Source of the DNA: Streptomyces sp. P9-A4
GTDB taxonomy: Bacteria > Actinomycetota > Actinomycetes > Streptomycetales > Streptomycetaceae
Assembly (NCBI RefSeq): GCF_036634195.1
Contig: NZ_JAZIFY010000001.1
Coordinates: 620,001 to 684,000, forward strand
DNA: 64,000 bases
Reading direction: 5' to 3'
Under the pieces are notes generated by a model. The model saw nothing but the letters and a program-made list of their open reading frames with translations. It was not told where the DNA came from and ran no database searches. Both the position numbers and the translations under genes were made by a program. This document shows, piece after piece, positions 45,119 to 54,510 of this stretch. Positions within the stretch are counted from its first letter, which is position 1; each line of letters begins with the position of its first letter.

Positions 45119-47533
45119 ATGGCACAGGGCACGGTCCAGGTGACGCACACCGGCACATCGCGGTGGCGGCGCCGCACGGGTGAGTACCCCTCGCTTGCCG
45201 CCGCCCTCGAGGCCGCCGGGGACGGGGACGTGCTGACCGTCGCCCCCGGCACGTACCGGGAGAACCTCGTGGTGCGGCGGGCGGTCACCCTGCGCGGCCC
45301 CGAGGGCGGCATCGGCTCGGTGCGGATCGCACCGCCGGACGGGGTGCCGCTGACGCTCCGCGCCTCCGTCACCGTGCGGGACCTGCACATCGAGGGGCAG
45401 GACGTCGCCGCGCCGGCGCTGCTCGTCGAGGACGGCACCCCCGAACTGCTCGACCTGCGGATCATGACCCGCTCGGCCGCCGGGATAGAGGTGCGGGGTT
45501 CGGCCCGCCCGACGGTCCGGCGCTGCACGGTCGACAATCCCGCCGGGGTCGGCATCGCCGTGCTCGACGGCGCGGGCGGGGTGTTCGAGGAGTGCGAGGT
45601 GGTGTCCGCCGGACAGGCGGGGATCTCGGTACGGGGCGGGGCGCATCCGCGCCTGGAGCGCTGCCGGGTCCACCACGCGTCCGGCGCCGGGATCGCCGTG
45701 ACCGGCGAGGGCAGCGGCCTTGAGGGCGTCGGCTGCGAGGTGTACGAGATCAAGGGCGCGGGCCTGCAGATCGCGGCCAGGGCCACCGCCCATCTCACGG
45801 ACTCCTCGGTGCACCGCACCTCGGCGGACGGCATCACCCTCGACACGGACGCGGTCCTGACGCTGTCGGACTGCGACATCCACGACGTGCCGGAGAACGC
45901 GGTCGACCTGCGCTCCCGCTCGGTGCTGACGCTGACCCGGTCGACCGTCCGCCGGTTCGGCCGCAACGGCCTCTCCGTGTGGGACCCGGGAACCCGGGTG
46001 GACGCCAACCAGTGCGAGATCCACGACAGCACGGGCGACTACCCGGCGGTGTGGGTCAGCGACGGGGCGACCGCCGTCCTCGACGCCTGCCGGGTGCACG
46101 ACGTACCGGACGCGCTGTTCGTCCTCGACCGGGGTTCGCGGGTGGACGTCGTCGACAGCGACCTCTCGCAGGTGCGGAACACGGCGGTGTCGGTGAGCGA
46201 CGGGGCCACGGCCCAGCTCGACGACTGCCGGATCCGGGAGGCCTCCACGGGCGCCTGGTTCCGGGACCACGGCAGCGGCGGCACCCTCGGCGGCTGCACG
46301 ATCGACTCCGTGCAGACCGGCGTCATCGTCACCAAGGGCGCCGACCCGACGATCGACCGGTGCACCGTCACCTCGCCCGCCGAGGCGGGTTTCTACGTCT
46401 CCGCGGAGGGCCGCGGCACCTTCACCGGCTGCCGGGTCACGGGCAGCGGCGGCTACGGGTTCCACGTCACGGACGGCTGCCGGACGAGCCTGCGCAAGTG
46501 CCGTACGGAGCGCTGCGCTCGCGGCGGCTACGAGTTCCCGGAGGAGGGGGCGAGCGCCGAGGACTGCACGAGCGACGAGAGCGCGGTCCGCTCCTCCGTA
46601 CCGGACGGCGGGACGGTCCTGACGGCCACGCAGTCGCCGGGGCTGCTCGGGACGGTGCCCGTGCCGCGCACCCCGGCGCCGGCCGTACCGGTGCCGGCCG
46701 CCCCGGAGCCCGCGCCCTCGGCCCGCTCCTCGCAGGACGTGCTCGGGGAACTGGACGCCCTGGTGGGTCTGGAGAGCGTGAAGCTGGAGGTACGCAGCCT
46801 CACCAACATGATCGAGGTGGGGCGCAGGCGCCAGGAGGCAGGGCTCAAGGCGGCCTCGGTCCGCCGCCATCTGGTCTTCACCGGCAACCCCGGCACCGGA
46901 AAGACCACGGTGGCCCGGCTGTACGGCGAGATCCTCGCCTCGCTCGGGGTCCTGGAGCGCGGTCATCTGGTGGAGGTCTCCCGGGTGGACCTGGTCGGCG
47001 AGCACATCGGCTCGACGGCCATCCGGACCCAGGAGGCCTTCGACCGGGCGCGCGGCGGGGTGCTGTTCGTCGACGAGGCGTACGCCCTGTCGCCGGAGGA
47101 CTCGGGCCGGGACTTCGGCCGTGAGGCGATCGACACGCTGGTGAAGCTGATGGAGGACCACCGGGACGCGGTGGTGGTCATCGTCGCGGGCTACACGGCG
47201 GAGATGGAGCGCTTCCTCACCGTCAACCCCGGTGTGGCCTCCCGTTTCTCACGGACCATCACCTTCGGGGACTACGATCCGGACGAGCTGCTCAGGATCG
47301 TGGGCCAGCAGGCGGACGAGCACGAGTACCGGCTCGCGGCGGGCACCGACGAGGCGCTGCTCGTGTACTTCGCGAAGCTGCCGAAGGGCCCGGCGTTCGG
47401 CAACGGGCGCACCGCCCGGCAGACCTTCGAGTCGATGGTGGAGCGGCACGCGGGCCGGGTCTCCGCGCTCGCCGAGACGAGCACGGACGACCTGACGCTG
47501 CTCTACCCGGACGATCTTCCCGAACTCCCCTGA
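45119..47533 (+). CDS. Right-handed beta-helix repeat protein fused to a CbxX/EccA-like AAA+ ATPase
   Basis: 804 residues from the ATG at 45119 (GGCAGGA just upstream; the longer frame adds a low-quality Arg/Pro leader). Residues about 20-490 form a pectate-lyase-like beta-helix with many short repeats of the type CxVxxxxxAGIxVxxGAxPxLxxC. A Pro/Ala linker (about 500-535) leads to an AAA+ domain: Walker [10 protein letters not shown] (near 589), Walker [11 protein letters not shown] (near 648), and a C-terminal lid [17 protein letters not shown]. The ATPase half matches CbxX/CfqX and the EccA subunit of type VII secretion. The fusion is a recognised actinobacterial architecture of unclear role. 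Its last 31 bases overlap the convergent downstream gene. Confidence 0.88.
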   Translation: MAQGTVQVTHTGTSRWRRRTGEYPSLAAALEAAGDGDVLTVAPGTYRENLVVRRAVTLRGPEGGIGSVRIAPPDGVPLTLRASVTVRDLHIEGQDVAAPALLVEDGTPELLDLRIMTRSAAGIEVRGSARPTVRRCTVDNPAGVGIAVLDGAGGVFEECEVVSAGQAGISVRGGAHPRLERCRVHHASGAGIAVTGEGSGLEGVGCEVYEIKGAGLQIAARATAHLTDSSVHRTSADGITLDTDAVLTLSDCDIHDVPENAVDLRSRSVLTLTRSTVRRFGRNGLSVWDPGTRVDANQCEIHDSTGDYPAVWVSDGATAVLDACRVHDVPDALFVLDRGSRVDVVDSDLSQVRNTAVSVSDGATAQLDDCRIREASTGAWFRDHGSGGTLGGCTIDSVQTGVIVTKGADPTIDRCTVTSPAEAGFYVSAEGRGTFTGCRVTGSGGYGFHVTDGCRTSLRKCRTERCARGGYEFPEEGASAEDCTSDESAVRSSVPDGGTVLTATQSPGLLGTVPVPRTPAPAVPVPAAPEPAPSARSSQDVLGELDALVGLESVKLEVRSLTNMIEVGRRRQEAGLKAASVRRHLVFTGNPGTGKTTVARLYGEILASLGVLERGHLVEVSRVDLVGEHIGSTAIRTQEAFDRARGGVLFVDEAYALSPEDSGRDFGREAIDTLVKLMEDHRDAVVVIVAGYTAEMERFLTVNPGVASRFSRTITFGDYDPDELLRIVGQQADEHEYRLAAGTDEALLVYFAKLPKGPAFGNGRTARQTFESMVERHAGRVSALAETSTDDLTLLYPDDLPELP

Positions 47534-49989
47534 TCCGAGGACTCGTCGCCGCCCCGCTGCCGTGGGAGGGCGGGCGGCAGGCGGTCGAGGAGGGCGGAGC
47601 GCCGGTCGGCGAAGACCGGGTCGGCCTGGTAGTCGGAGTGGCCCAGTATCGGTTCGGGCAGCGGGTGTTCGCGGGTGCGGCCGTAGGCGACCGGGTCGAG
47701 CAGGACCCCGGCGTCGACCGCCGGCCTGCCGTCCTCGGCGGGGACCCGGACGGGTCCGCCGATGGGGTCGGTGGCCCGGTAGAGGTTGCTCCAGCAGTGG
47801 ACCGTACGGTTCAGGCCGCGCAGCGCCTCGGGGCCGAAGTAGGCGGGGAACCAGCGCCCGTAGAGCCGCTCCAGGGGTGAGCCGTAGGTGAGGAGCGCGA
47901 CGCGACGCCGGGTGTCGGGGCGCAGCTGCCAGACGGCCGCGGCGGCCAGCACGCTCCCCTGGGAGTGGCCGGAGATGACGAGCCTGCCGCCGGTGCTGCG
48001 GGTCCAGGAGCTCATCCGCCAGGTGAGGTCGGGGACCGCCCGTTCGGCGTAGCAGGGCGGGGCGAAGGGGTGGGCGGCGCGCGGCCAGAAGGTGCCGACG
48101 TCCCAGAGGATGCCGATGGTGCGGCGGGCGGAGGCGTCCTTGTAGGCGCGGCGGCCCCAGGTGACGAAGAGCAGGAAGCCGAAGCCGATCATCCAGGAGC
48201 CGAGGGCCTGGGTCGCCGAGGCGAGCGGGGCGAGGGCGGGGTGGGCGCCGTCGAAGGCCCGCCCGGGGACGTTGCCGCTGGTCCAGGCGCCCGCGACGGA
48301 GCCGGCCCCGAGGAGCAGGGTGGCGCCGGACACCACACCGACGAGAACGGGCGCGGAGTCGGTGAGCGACGCCCGTGCCCGGCCGTCCGCGATCTGCCCG
48401 GTACGGACGGGGTCCCGCTCGTCGCCCGGGTAGTCGGCCTCGACGGCGGCCCGCAGCCGTCGGCCGGCCAGCACGGTCCGTACGGCGAGGACGGCGGCGG
48501 GCGCGAGCAGCAGCAGGAGCAGCACCGGGATCACGGACGCCTGCCAGCTGAGCAGCACGGGCGGGGCGATCCGGGGGCCCGCGTCACCCATGCCGGGGGT
48601 GGCGGGGCCGTCGAGCCAGTCGGCGACCCGCTGGGCCACTCCCCCGGACATGACCCCGCCGAGGGCGCAGGCGAGCATCGCGACGGCGGGGCCGCCGAGT
48701 CCGCGCAGGGCGGTACGCGGGTCCCGCCGGGGCCGCTGGAGGAGCAGGGCGACCACGCCGAGGGCGACGACAAGGCCGCCCTGGGCGAGGGTGAGGGCAC
48801 CGAACACGGCGTCGCCGGGGAGGGTGCCGGTGGAGGTCCAGCCGGGGCGGGACCAGCAGGCGTGGAGGGCGGTGAGCACGAGGAGGGCGAGGGAGGCGCC
48901 GGGCAGCCAGGAGACCAGGGCCCGTTCGACGCGCAGGTCGAGGCGGCGCTCGCTGCGGCCTCGTCGGCACACGACCCAGAGGACGACCAGGGCGAGGACG
49001 GCTACGGCGGCCTGGAGCAGCCGGCCCAGGACGGCACCGGGACCCGGGTTCACGGCGTCGTGCCGGACGGTGGCGGTGACGAGGGCGGCGGCGACGGTGA
49101 GGAACCCGGCGGAGGTGTGCGCGGCCCGAAGGCGCGCGACGAGGCGGCGGCCGTACCAGAAACCGGGGCGGCCGAGGGCGGGGCGGGGTTCGGCGGGGTC
49201 GGTGTCAGGTGGCGTGGGCCCGGGAGACGCGGTGCTGGGGGACGTGATGCCGGCGGACGCGGCGCCGTGTGTCTGTCCGTCGGCCGGTCCCGCACCGGCG
49301 GGTTCCGCACCGGCCGGTTCCGGTTCGGGTCGGGGGTCCGGCAGCGGGGCGTCGTACCCCGCGGGCGGGCGCTGGGCCTCGTACGCGCTCCACGTGCGGT
49401 TCGAGAGGTACCAGAGCAGGCCGACCAGCGCCGTCGGCACCAGCGCGGCGAGCGCGAGACGGCGGCCCGGCAGGGACCACCAGCCGCCACGGCCGGCGGA
49501 GAGGAAGCCCAGCCAGGAGTGCGCGTCGGCGCAGCCCGCCGTGGCCGCGCACTGCCAGGCCGTCAGATCGAGCGCGACCTCGCAGGCCGCGGCGGTGAGC
49601 AGCACGGTGAGGGTGAGGGCGACGAGCCTCACGAGCACCCCGTACAGCCGGACGAGTCCCGGGCGGCGCCGGGCGGGCGGGCGCATCCAGTGCGCCAGGT
49701 TGACGACCATGAAGGGCAGGAGCAGCAGCCAGAGGGCTCGGGCGCCGTCGCCGGAGGTGAGGTTCGACCAGCAGTACGCCTCCGGGACCGGGCGGGCCGC
49801 GTACCGCTCGGGGTGGTCCTCGGCGTCGAGGTCCTCGGCGCGGCGGTACACGGCGGCGGTCCGGTCGCCGGTGACCCGTACGGTCCTGGGGTCGTCGAGC
49901 ATGTCCTGGGGGGTGGCTCCGCCGACTCCGTGGACGAGGAGTTCGAGCGCCGCGCCCCCGCTCTCCGGGGCGGGTGTGGCAGGGGACAC
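47503..49989 (-). CDS. Large integral membrane protein with alpha/beta-hydrolase-like ends
   Basis: 828 residues. The GTG at 49989 is preceded by GAGAGGAAG. The N-terminus contains [20 protein letters not shown], resembling the first strand and oxyanion loop of a lipase. About ten membrane helices follow, and the C-terminal part has a nucleophile elbow [15 protein letters not shown] (near residue 700). Thus the hydrolase-like elements flank a membrane core, suggesting one catalytic unit assembled from both ends. No substrate is evident; annotated homologues are simply called integral membrane proteins. The 3' end overlaps the beta-helix gene by 31 bases. Confidence 0.75.
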   Translation of the reverse strand: MSPATPAPESGGAALELLVHGVGGATPQDMLDDPRTVRVTGDRTAAVYRRAEDLDAEDHPERYAARPVPEAYCWSNLTSGDGARALWLLLLPFMVVNLAHWMRPPARRRPGLVRLYGVLVRLVALTLTVLLTAAACEVALDLTAWQCAATAGCADAHSWLGFLSAGRGGWWSLPGRRLALAALVPTALVGLLWYLSNRTWSAYEAQRPPAGYDAPLPDPRPEPEPAGAEPAGAGPADGQTHGAASAGITSPSTASPGPTPPDTDPAEPRPALGRPGFWYGRRLVARLRAAHTSAGFLTVAAALVTATVRHDAVNPGPGAVLGRLLQAAVAVLALVVLWVVCRRGRSERRLDLRVERALVSWLPGASLALLVLTALHACWSRPGWTSTGTLPGDAVFGALTLAQGGLVVALGVVALLLQRPRRDPRTALRGLGGPAVAMLACALGGVMSGGVAQRVADWLDGPATPGMGDAGPRIAPPVLLSWQASVIPVLLLLLLAPAAVLAVRTVLAGRRLRAAVEADYPGDERDPVRTGQIADGRARASLTDSAPVLVGVVSGATLLLGAGSVAGAWTSGNVPGRAFDGAHPALAPLASATQALGSWMIGFGFLLFVTWGRRAYKDASARRTIGILWDVGTFWPRAAHPFAPPCYAERAVPDLTWRMSSWTRSTGGRLVISGHSQGSVLAAAAVWQLRPDTRRRVALLTYGSPLERLYGRWFPAYFGPEALRGLNRTVHCWSNLYRATDPIGGPVRVPAEDGRPAVDAGVLLDPVAYGRTREHPLPEPILGHSDYQADPVFADRRSALLDRLPPALPRQRGGDESSDQGSSGRSSG

Positions 49990-50123
49990 TGAGGCGACTT
50001 CCTCTCGGAGTGGGAAGATGCGACGTCGGCACCAGGATCGCGGACGGGCGTGCGCCTGCGCACCGTCCCTCACCGAATCCGACACCCATCCCCTTGTCTT
50101 CTGCGGAAGGACCGGCCCCGGCG

Positions 50124-50951
50124 GTGACTGACAACCAGAACCTCCTCGCGGAGCAGCGGCGCGCCCTGATCCTCGACGAGGTCCGGCGGCGCGGCGGCGT
50201 CCGGGTCAACGAGCTGACCCGTCGTCTGAGCGTCTCGGACATGACGATCCGCCGCGACCTCGACGCGCTGGCCCGGCAGGGCATGCTCGCGAAGGTGCAC
50301 GGCGGGGCCGTTCCGGTGGTCGAGGCGAGTACGCACGAGCCGGGTTTCGAGGCCAAGTCGGTGCTCGAACCGAGTGCCAAGGACGACATCGCGCGCGCGG
50401 CGGCGGCCCTGGTGGCGCCGGGTACGGCGATCGCCCTGTCCGGCGGCACGACCACCTACGCCGTCGCCCGGCACCTCCTGGACGTGCCGGATCTGACGGT
50501 GGTGACCAATTCGGTACGGGTGGCGGACGTGTTCCACGAGGCCCAACTCACCTCCGGCGGGAGCGAGTCGCGGCGCGGTGCGGCGACGGTGGTGCTGACC
50601 GGCGGCATGCGCACCCCGTCCGACGCCCTGGTGGGGCCGGTGGCGGACCGGGCGGTCCGCTCGCTCCACTTCGACCTGCTGTTCCTCGGCGTGCACGGCG
50701 TGTCGGTGGAGGCCGGTCTCTCCACGCCGAATCTGGCGGAGGCGGAGACGAACCGGTGCCTGATGCGGTCCGCGCGCCAGGTGGTGGTGGTCGCGGACCA
50801 CACCAAGTGGGGGACGGTGGGGCTGAGTTCCTTCGCCGACCTGACGGAGGTGGACACCTGGGTGACGGACCGGGGGCTGTCCGAGGGAGTACGGGCGGAG
50901 GTCGCCGAGCACCTGCCGGGGCTGGTGGTGGCGGGCGAGGAGCAGGAGTGA
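50124..50951 (+). CDS. DeoR/GlpR-family transcriptional regulator
   Basis: 275 residues from the GTG at 50124 (GGAAGGA about 14 bases upstream). The N-terminal DeoR helix-turn-helix is complete: AEQRRALILDEVRRRGGVRVNELTRRLSVSDMTIRRDLDAL spans about residues 8-48. The C-terminal DeoRC sensor (about 75-260) has ALSGGTTTYAVARHL, VVTNSV and LLFLGVHGVS, the phosphosugar-binding pattern. Family members usually repress sugar or nucleoside catabolic genes; no such operon is adjacent. The stop overlaps the start of the SRPBCC gene. Confidence 0.92.
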   Translation: MTDNQNLLAEQRRALILDEVRRRGGVRVNELTRRLSVSDMTIRRDLDALARQGMLAKVHGGAVPVVEASTHEPGFEAKSVLEPSAKDDIARAAAALVAPGTAIALSGGTTTYAVARHLLDVPDLTVVTNSVRVADVFHEAQLTSGGSESRRGAATVVLTGGMRTPSDALVGPVADRAVRSLHFDLLFLGVHGVSVEAGLSTPNLAEAETNRCLMRSARQVVVVADHTKWGTVGLSSFADLTEVDTWVTDRGLSEGVRAEVAEHLPGLVVAGEEQE

Positions 50952-51388
50952 CCCTCTTCCGGGTGGAGCGGACGGTGCCGACGGCACCGGAGGAGGTGTG
51001 GCGGCGGCTCACGGACTGGCCGGCGCACGGCCGGCAGGTGCCGCTGACCCGGACGCGGGTGCTGACCCCGGGCCCGAACGGGACCGGGACCCGGTTCACC
51101 GCCCGTACCGGAATCGGCCGGCTGTCCTTCGACGACCCGATGGAGGTCGTGCGCTGGGAACCTCCGGCGCCGGGCGGCCCCGGGGTGTGCCGGCTGGAGA
51201 AGTCGGGCCGGTCGGTACGGGGTTGGGCGCTGGTCGAGGTCACGGGAGCGTCCGGTGGCGGCAGCCGGGTGGTGTGGACGGAGGAGCTGTCCGTGCGCGG
51301 GGTGCCGCGGCTCTTCGATCCGGTGCTGGGGTGGGCGGGACGGTTCCTGTTCGGCCGGGCGGTGGACGGGCTGCTGCGGAACGGGTGA
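50948..51388 (+). CDS. SRPBCC-family (START-like) protein
   Basis: 146 residues. The GTG at 50948 overlaps the DeoR regulator stop (GTGA), with GAGCAGGA just before it. Begins TLFRVERTVPTAPEEVWRRLTDW, the first strand and helix of the helix-grip fold that binds hydrophobic ligands, and continues with the usual GTRFTARTG and VVRWEPP strands. Coexpressed with the regulator. No catalytic residue pattern points to a particular substrate. Confidence 0.85.
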   Translation: MTLFRVERTVPTAPEEVWRRLTDWPAHGRQVPLTRTRVLTPGPNGTGTRFTARTGIGRLSFDDPMEVVRWEPPAPGGPGVCRLEKSGRSVRGWALVEVTGASGGGSRVVWTEELSVRGVPRLFDPVLGWAGRFLFGRAVDGLLRNG

Positions 51389-51502
51389 GCGGGGGCGGCG
51401 GGCGGGGAACCGCTCGGCAGGCCTTTCCGCACCCCCTCCCTCTGTGCTGTTGACAGTGCGTCAGCTAGGGTGCTCTTCCGCTTCGTCCTGGAGGTTCGGT
51501 CC

Positions 51503-52003
51503 ATGGCACGCCGACTGACGCCGGTGGAGCTCGACTTCACCGCATCCGCGCCCGTCCGCCTGGTGTTCACGGCGGCGCTCGCCGCACCGCCCGCGGCCGT
51601 CTACCGGTCGCTCGCCGTGGAGGTGGGGAGCACGCCCGCGTGGTTCACCGCGGTGGCCTCCGCCGTCCCGACCGGCGACGGGGCCGGCCGCACCGTCCGG
51701 CTCCGGGGCGGGATCGTCTTCGAGGAGACGATCCTGGCCGCCGAGCCCGATCTGCGGTACGCCTACCGGGTGGACTCCACCAACGCCCCCGGCGTGACGG
51801 CCATGGCCGAGGAGTGGACCCTCTCCCCCGACGGCCGGGGCACCCGGCTGCGGTGGACGATGGCCGCCGCCGGCGCGACCCCGTTCCGGCTCGCGCTGCG
51901 GCTCGCCGGGCCGGGTGTGGGGCTGTCCTTCCGGGACGCCGCGCGCCGGCTCGACCGGCGGCTCACTCCGGCCAGGCCCCCGTCGCCAGGAAGCGTTCGA
52001 TGA
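51503..52003 (+). CDS. SRPBCC-family (START-like) protein
   Basis: 166 residues from the ATG at 51503 (CTGGAGG eight bases upstream). [21 protein letters not shown] leads into a helix-grip fold with [15 protein letters not shown] and [18 protein letters not shown]. Its own promoter is likely: TAGGGT lies at 51472-51477. The final 41 bases overlap the 3' end of the convergent PLP enzyme gene. Ligand unknown. Confidence 0.82.
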   Translation: MARRLTPVELDFTASAPVRLVFTAALAAPPAAVYRSLAVEVGSTPAWFTAVASAVPTGDGAGRTVRLRGGIVFEETILAAEPDLRYAYRVDSTNAPGVTAMAEEWTLSPDGRGTRLRWTMAAAGATPFRLALRLAGPGVGLSFRDAARRLDRRLTPARPPSPGSVR

Positions 52004-53105
52004 CGGCGGTGTACGGGGCGATGTCGAGCCCCTGCGCGTCGAGCCACTCGTCGGAGTAGTACTTGTCGAGGTAGCGCTCGCCGGGGTCGCAGATCAGCGT
52101 GACGACACTGCCGGTCCGGTCGTGGGCGACCATGTCCGCCACGATCTTGAAGGCGCTCCACAGCCCGGTGCCGGTGGAGCCGCCCGCCTTGCGGCCGATC
52201 GCGGTCTCCAGCGCGCGGACGGCGGCGACGCTCGCCGCGTCGGGCACCTTCATCATCCGGTCGACGGCCCCGGGCACGAAGCTGGGCTCCATCCGGGGGC
52301 GCCCGATGCCCTCGATGCGCGAGCCGCAGTCGGCGGTGGCGTTCGGGTCGTGATGTGTCCAGCCGTCGAAGAAACAGGAGTTCTCCGGGTCGGCGACACA
52401 GATCCGGGTGTCGTGCTGCATGTAGTGGACGTAGCGGGCGATGGTGGCCGAGGTGCCGCCGGTGCCCGCGGTGGCCACGATCCAGGCGGGCTCCGGGTAG
52501 CGCTCCAGCTTCAGCTGCTGGTACATCGATTCGGCGATGTTGTTGTTGCCCCGCCAGTCGGTGGCCCGCTCCGCGTAGGTGAACTGGTCCATGTAGTGGC
52601 CGCCGGTCCGCTCGGCGAGCGCCACGGCCTCTTCGTACATCGTGCGCGAGTCGTCGACGAAGTGGCACCGACCGCCGTGGAACTCGATGAGCCGGCACTT
52701 CTCGGGGCTGGTCGTACGCGGCATCACGGCGATGAACGGCACGCCGATGAGCTTCGCGAAGTACGCCTCGGAGACGGCGGTCGAGCCGCTGGAGGCCTCG
52801 ATGACGGGCTTGCCCGGCCGGACCCAGCCGTTGCAGAGGCCGTACAGGAACAGGGAGCGGGCGAGCCGGTGCTTGAGGCTGCCGGTGGGGTGGGTCGACT
52901 CGTCCTTGAGGTAGAGGTCGATGCCCCACTTCTCGGGGAGCGGGAAGCGCAGCAGGTGGGTGTCGGCGGAACGGTTGGCGTCCGCCTGGACCTTGCGGAC
53001 TGCCTCCTTGAGCCAGTTCCGGTAGGCCGGATCGCTGCGGTCGACGTCGACGGTCACCGCCGCGGCGGCTGCGCCGCTCACCGCGCTGTTCTCCGTGGTG
53101 CTCAT
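51963..53105 (-). CDS. PLP-dependent cysteine synthase-family enzyme (Cds1-like)
   Basis: 380 residues. The ATG at 53105 has GAGGAGAGG upstream. Fold-type II PLP enzyme: the lysine that binds PLP is in TGSLKHR (near residue 77), the substrate loop is [10 protein letters not shown], and the phosphate-binding loop [13 protein letters not shown]. The insertion-rich region with [15 protein letters not shown] matches proteins related to mycobacterial Cds1, an L-cysteine desulfhydrase, more than CysK or CysM (judged from memory of the family). It would release sulfide, pyruvate and ammonia from cysteine in the cytosol; cysteine synthase activity is the alternative. Confidence 0.82.
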   Translation of the reverse strand: MSTTENSAVSGAAAAAVTVDVDRSDPAYRNWLKEAVRKVQADANRSADTHLLRFPLPEKWGIDLYLKDESTHPTGSLKHRLARSLFLYGLCNGWVRPGKPVIEASSGSTAVSEAYFAKLIGVPFIAVMPRTTSPEKCRLIEFHGGRCHFVDDSRTMYEEAVALAERTGGHYMDQFTYAERATDWRGNNNIAESMYQQLKLERYPEPAWIVATAGTGGTSATIARYVHYMQHDTRICVADPENSCFFDGWTHHDPNATADCGSRIEGIGRPRMEPSFVPGAVDRMMKVPDAASVAAVRALETAIGRKAGGSTGTGLWSAFKIVADMVAHDRTGSVVTLICDPGERYLDKYYSDEWLDAQGLDIAPYTAVIERFLATGAWPE

Positions 53106-53280
53106 CCGTGCCTCTCCTCGGTCGCTTCCCCCGCTTGTCCCGATGCCGACAATACCCCTCTCACCTGGGCAAACGTTTCCTTTGACTCTCCATAGGGATG
53201 GCTTGCGGTAGGGCCACTGGTGCGGGCGGCGCGGGCCCGGCACACTGGGAGCGACAACCGGGTGAAAGGGGCGGATCGAC

Positions 53281-53619
53281 ATGTCGGAACCCGAGTTCAC
53301 TGCCAGGGGCGTGGGGATCGCCCGCTGGCCCAGGTCACTGACGCGCGCGGGCGAGGTCCGCATCGAGGACGGCCGTCTCGCGCTGCTCACGAGTTACGGC
53401 AGCGAGATCGACAGCGCGCCGGTGGACGCGGTCCGGGCGGGCCGCCCGTGGTTCGCGAAGCCCGACGAGGCGGTGGCGACCGTCAACGGCACCCGGTACC
53501 GGCTGACGCTGCACAAGGACCGGGGCGGGAGCGGGGACGCCGAGGAGGCCCGTCACGAGGACGCGGAGGCGTCGGGGCGCTTCCTCGCGGCCCTGAAGCG
53601 GGCGGCGGGCCGCCGCTGA
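53281..53619 (+). CDS. Small conserved hypothetical protein
   Basis: 112 residues from the ATG at 53281, with GAAAGGGG eleven bases upstream. Rich in short beta strands ([21 protein letters not shown] split by turns) and charged; ends in a basic helix, [12 protein letters not shown]. No membrane segment, cysteine or catalytic motif. The GC pattern and ribosome-binding site support a real gene. Function unknown. Confidence 0.7.
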   Translation: MSEPEFTARGVGIARWPRSLTRAGEVRIEDGRLALLTSYGSEIDSAPVDAVRAGRPWFAKPDEAVATVNGTRYRLTLHKDRGGSGDAEEARHEDAEASGRFLAALKRAAGRR

Positions 53620-53824
53620 ACCCCTTCGGCGGCCCCGAAACGGACGGCGGGCCGCGCTGATCCCCGTCGCCGTGAGTTGCGGGACGGTCACCACTGGTTC
53701 AGGCTGGAACCACCTCACCGAGGGTTGACCGGTGGTGACATCACGTTCAGGTCGCCACCCTGCTGTACCGCATGTGAGATCCGAATCTTCGTCTTCTTCC
53801 GGACTACTTCGGGGAGTCGCAGCC

Positions 53825-54454
53825 GTGATCAGCGAGCCGAGCAGGTATTACGCGGTGGAGCTCCAGGCCCTGCCGTCGCGGATCGGTCAGATCCGCAGGA
53901 TTGTCTCCGCGCATCTGCGCCACTGGCGTCTCGACGCCCTGGTCGACCCCGCCGTCCTGGGCGTCACCGAGCTTCTGACCAATGTCCACCGGCACGCACG
54001 GCCGGACAAGCGGTGCACCGTCGAGATCGAGCTGTTGCTCGACCGTCTCACGGTCTCCGTCCGGGACAACGACCCCCGGATACCGCAGGCCGGCTGCGCG
54101 GACCCGCTCGACGCCTTCGACCTCTCCGGCGGTGCCGACGGGCTGGCCACCTCCGGCCGCGGCCTCGCCATCGTCGGCGCGGTCAGCGAGAGTTGGGGCG
54201 TCCGTCCCTGCGGGGCCGACGGGAAGGTGGTGTGGTTCACCCTCTCGGCGCCACCGCCCGCCGTCCCGGTCACGACGGGTTCCTACGCCGTGTACGGCTC
54301 CACCACCGAGGGCCCCTTCCTGGGGTACGCGCCCTTCCCGGGCGTCCCCGTCGGTGTCCCGGCCGACCCGGCTGCGGCCCCCGGCCCCACCCCCCTCGCG
54401 CCGGCGCCGGCCGTCGCCAGGGCCCGCCGGGTGCCGGTGGGCCACGCGGGCTGA
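53825..54454 (+). CDS. ATP-binding protein of the HATPase_c_2 (RsbW-like) family
   Basis: 209 residues from the GTG at 53825 (GGGGAG ten bases upstream); the longer frame lacks a ribosome-binding site. Residues 1-135 form the histidine-kinase-like ATPase fold: VLGVTELLTNVHRHA (N box near 45-60), VSVRDNDPRIP (G1 box) and GRGLAIVGAVSESWG (G2 box). The C-terminal 60 residues are Pro/Ala-rich. Dozens of such anti-sigma or anti-sigma-related proteins exist in Streptomyces; the partner is not encoded beside it. Confidence 0.87.
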   Translation: MISEPSRYYAVELQALPSRIGQIRRIVSAHLRHWRLDALVDPAVLGVTELLTNVHRHARPDKRCTVEIELLLDRLTVSVRDNDPRIPQAGCADPLDAFDLSGGADGLATSGRGLAIVGAVSESWGVRPCGADGKVVWFTLSAPPPAVPVTTGSYAVYGSTTEGPFLGYAPFPGVPVGVPADPAAAPGPTPLAPAPAVARARRVPVGHAG

Positions 54455-54510
54455 CCGACGCTCCGGAAGGAACGCCCGTCGGCCCACGGGCCGGGCCCCG
54501 CCCGCCGTGC

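Noticed and set aside
53106..53280. Possible regulatory RNA or riboswitch upstream of the PLP enzyme gene
   Set aside because: Only a short AT-richer stretch is visible; no conserved riboswitch core could be recognised.
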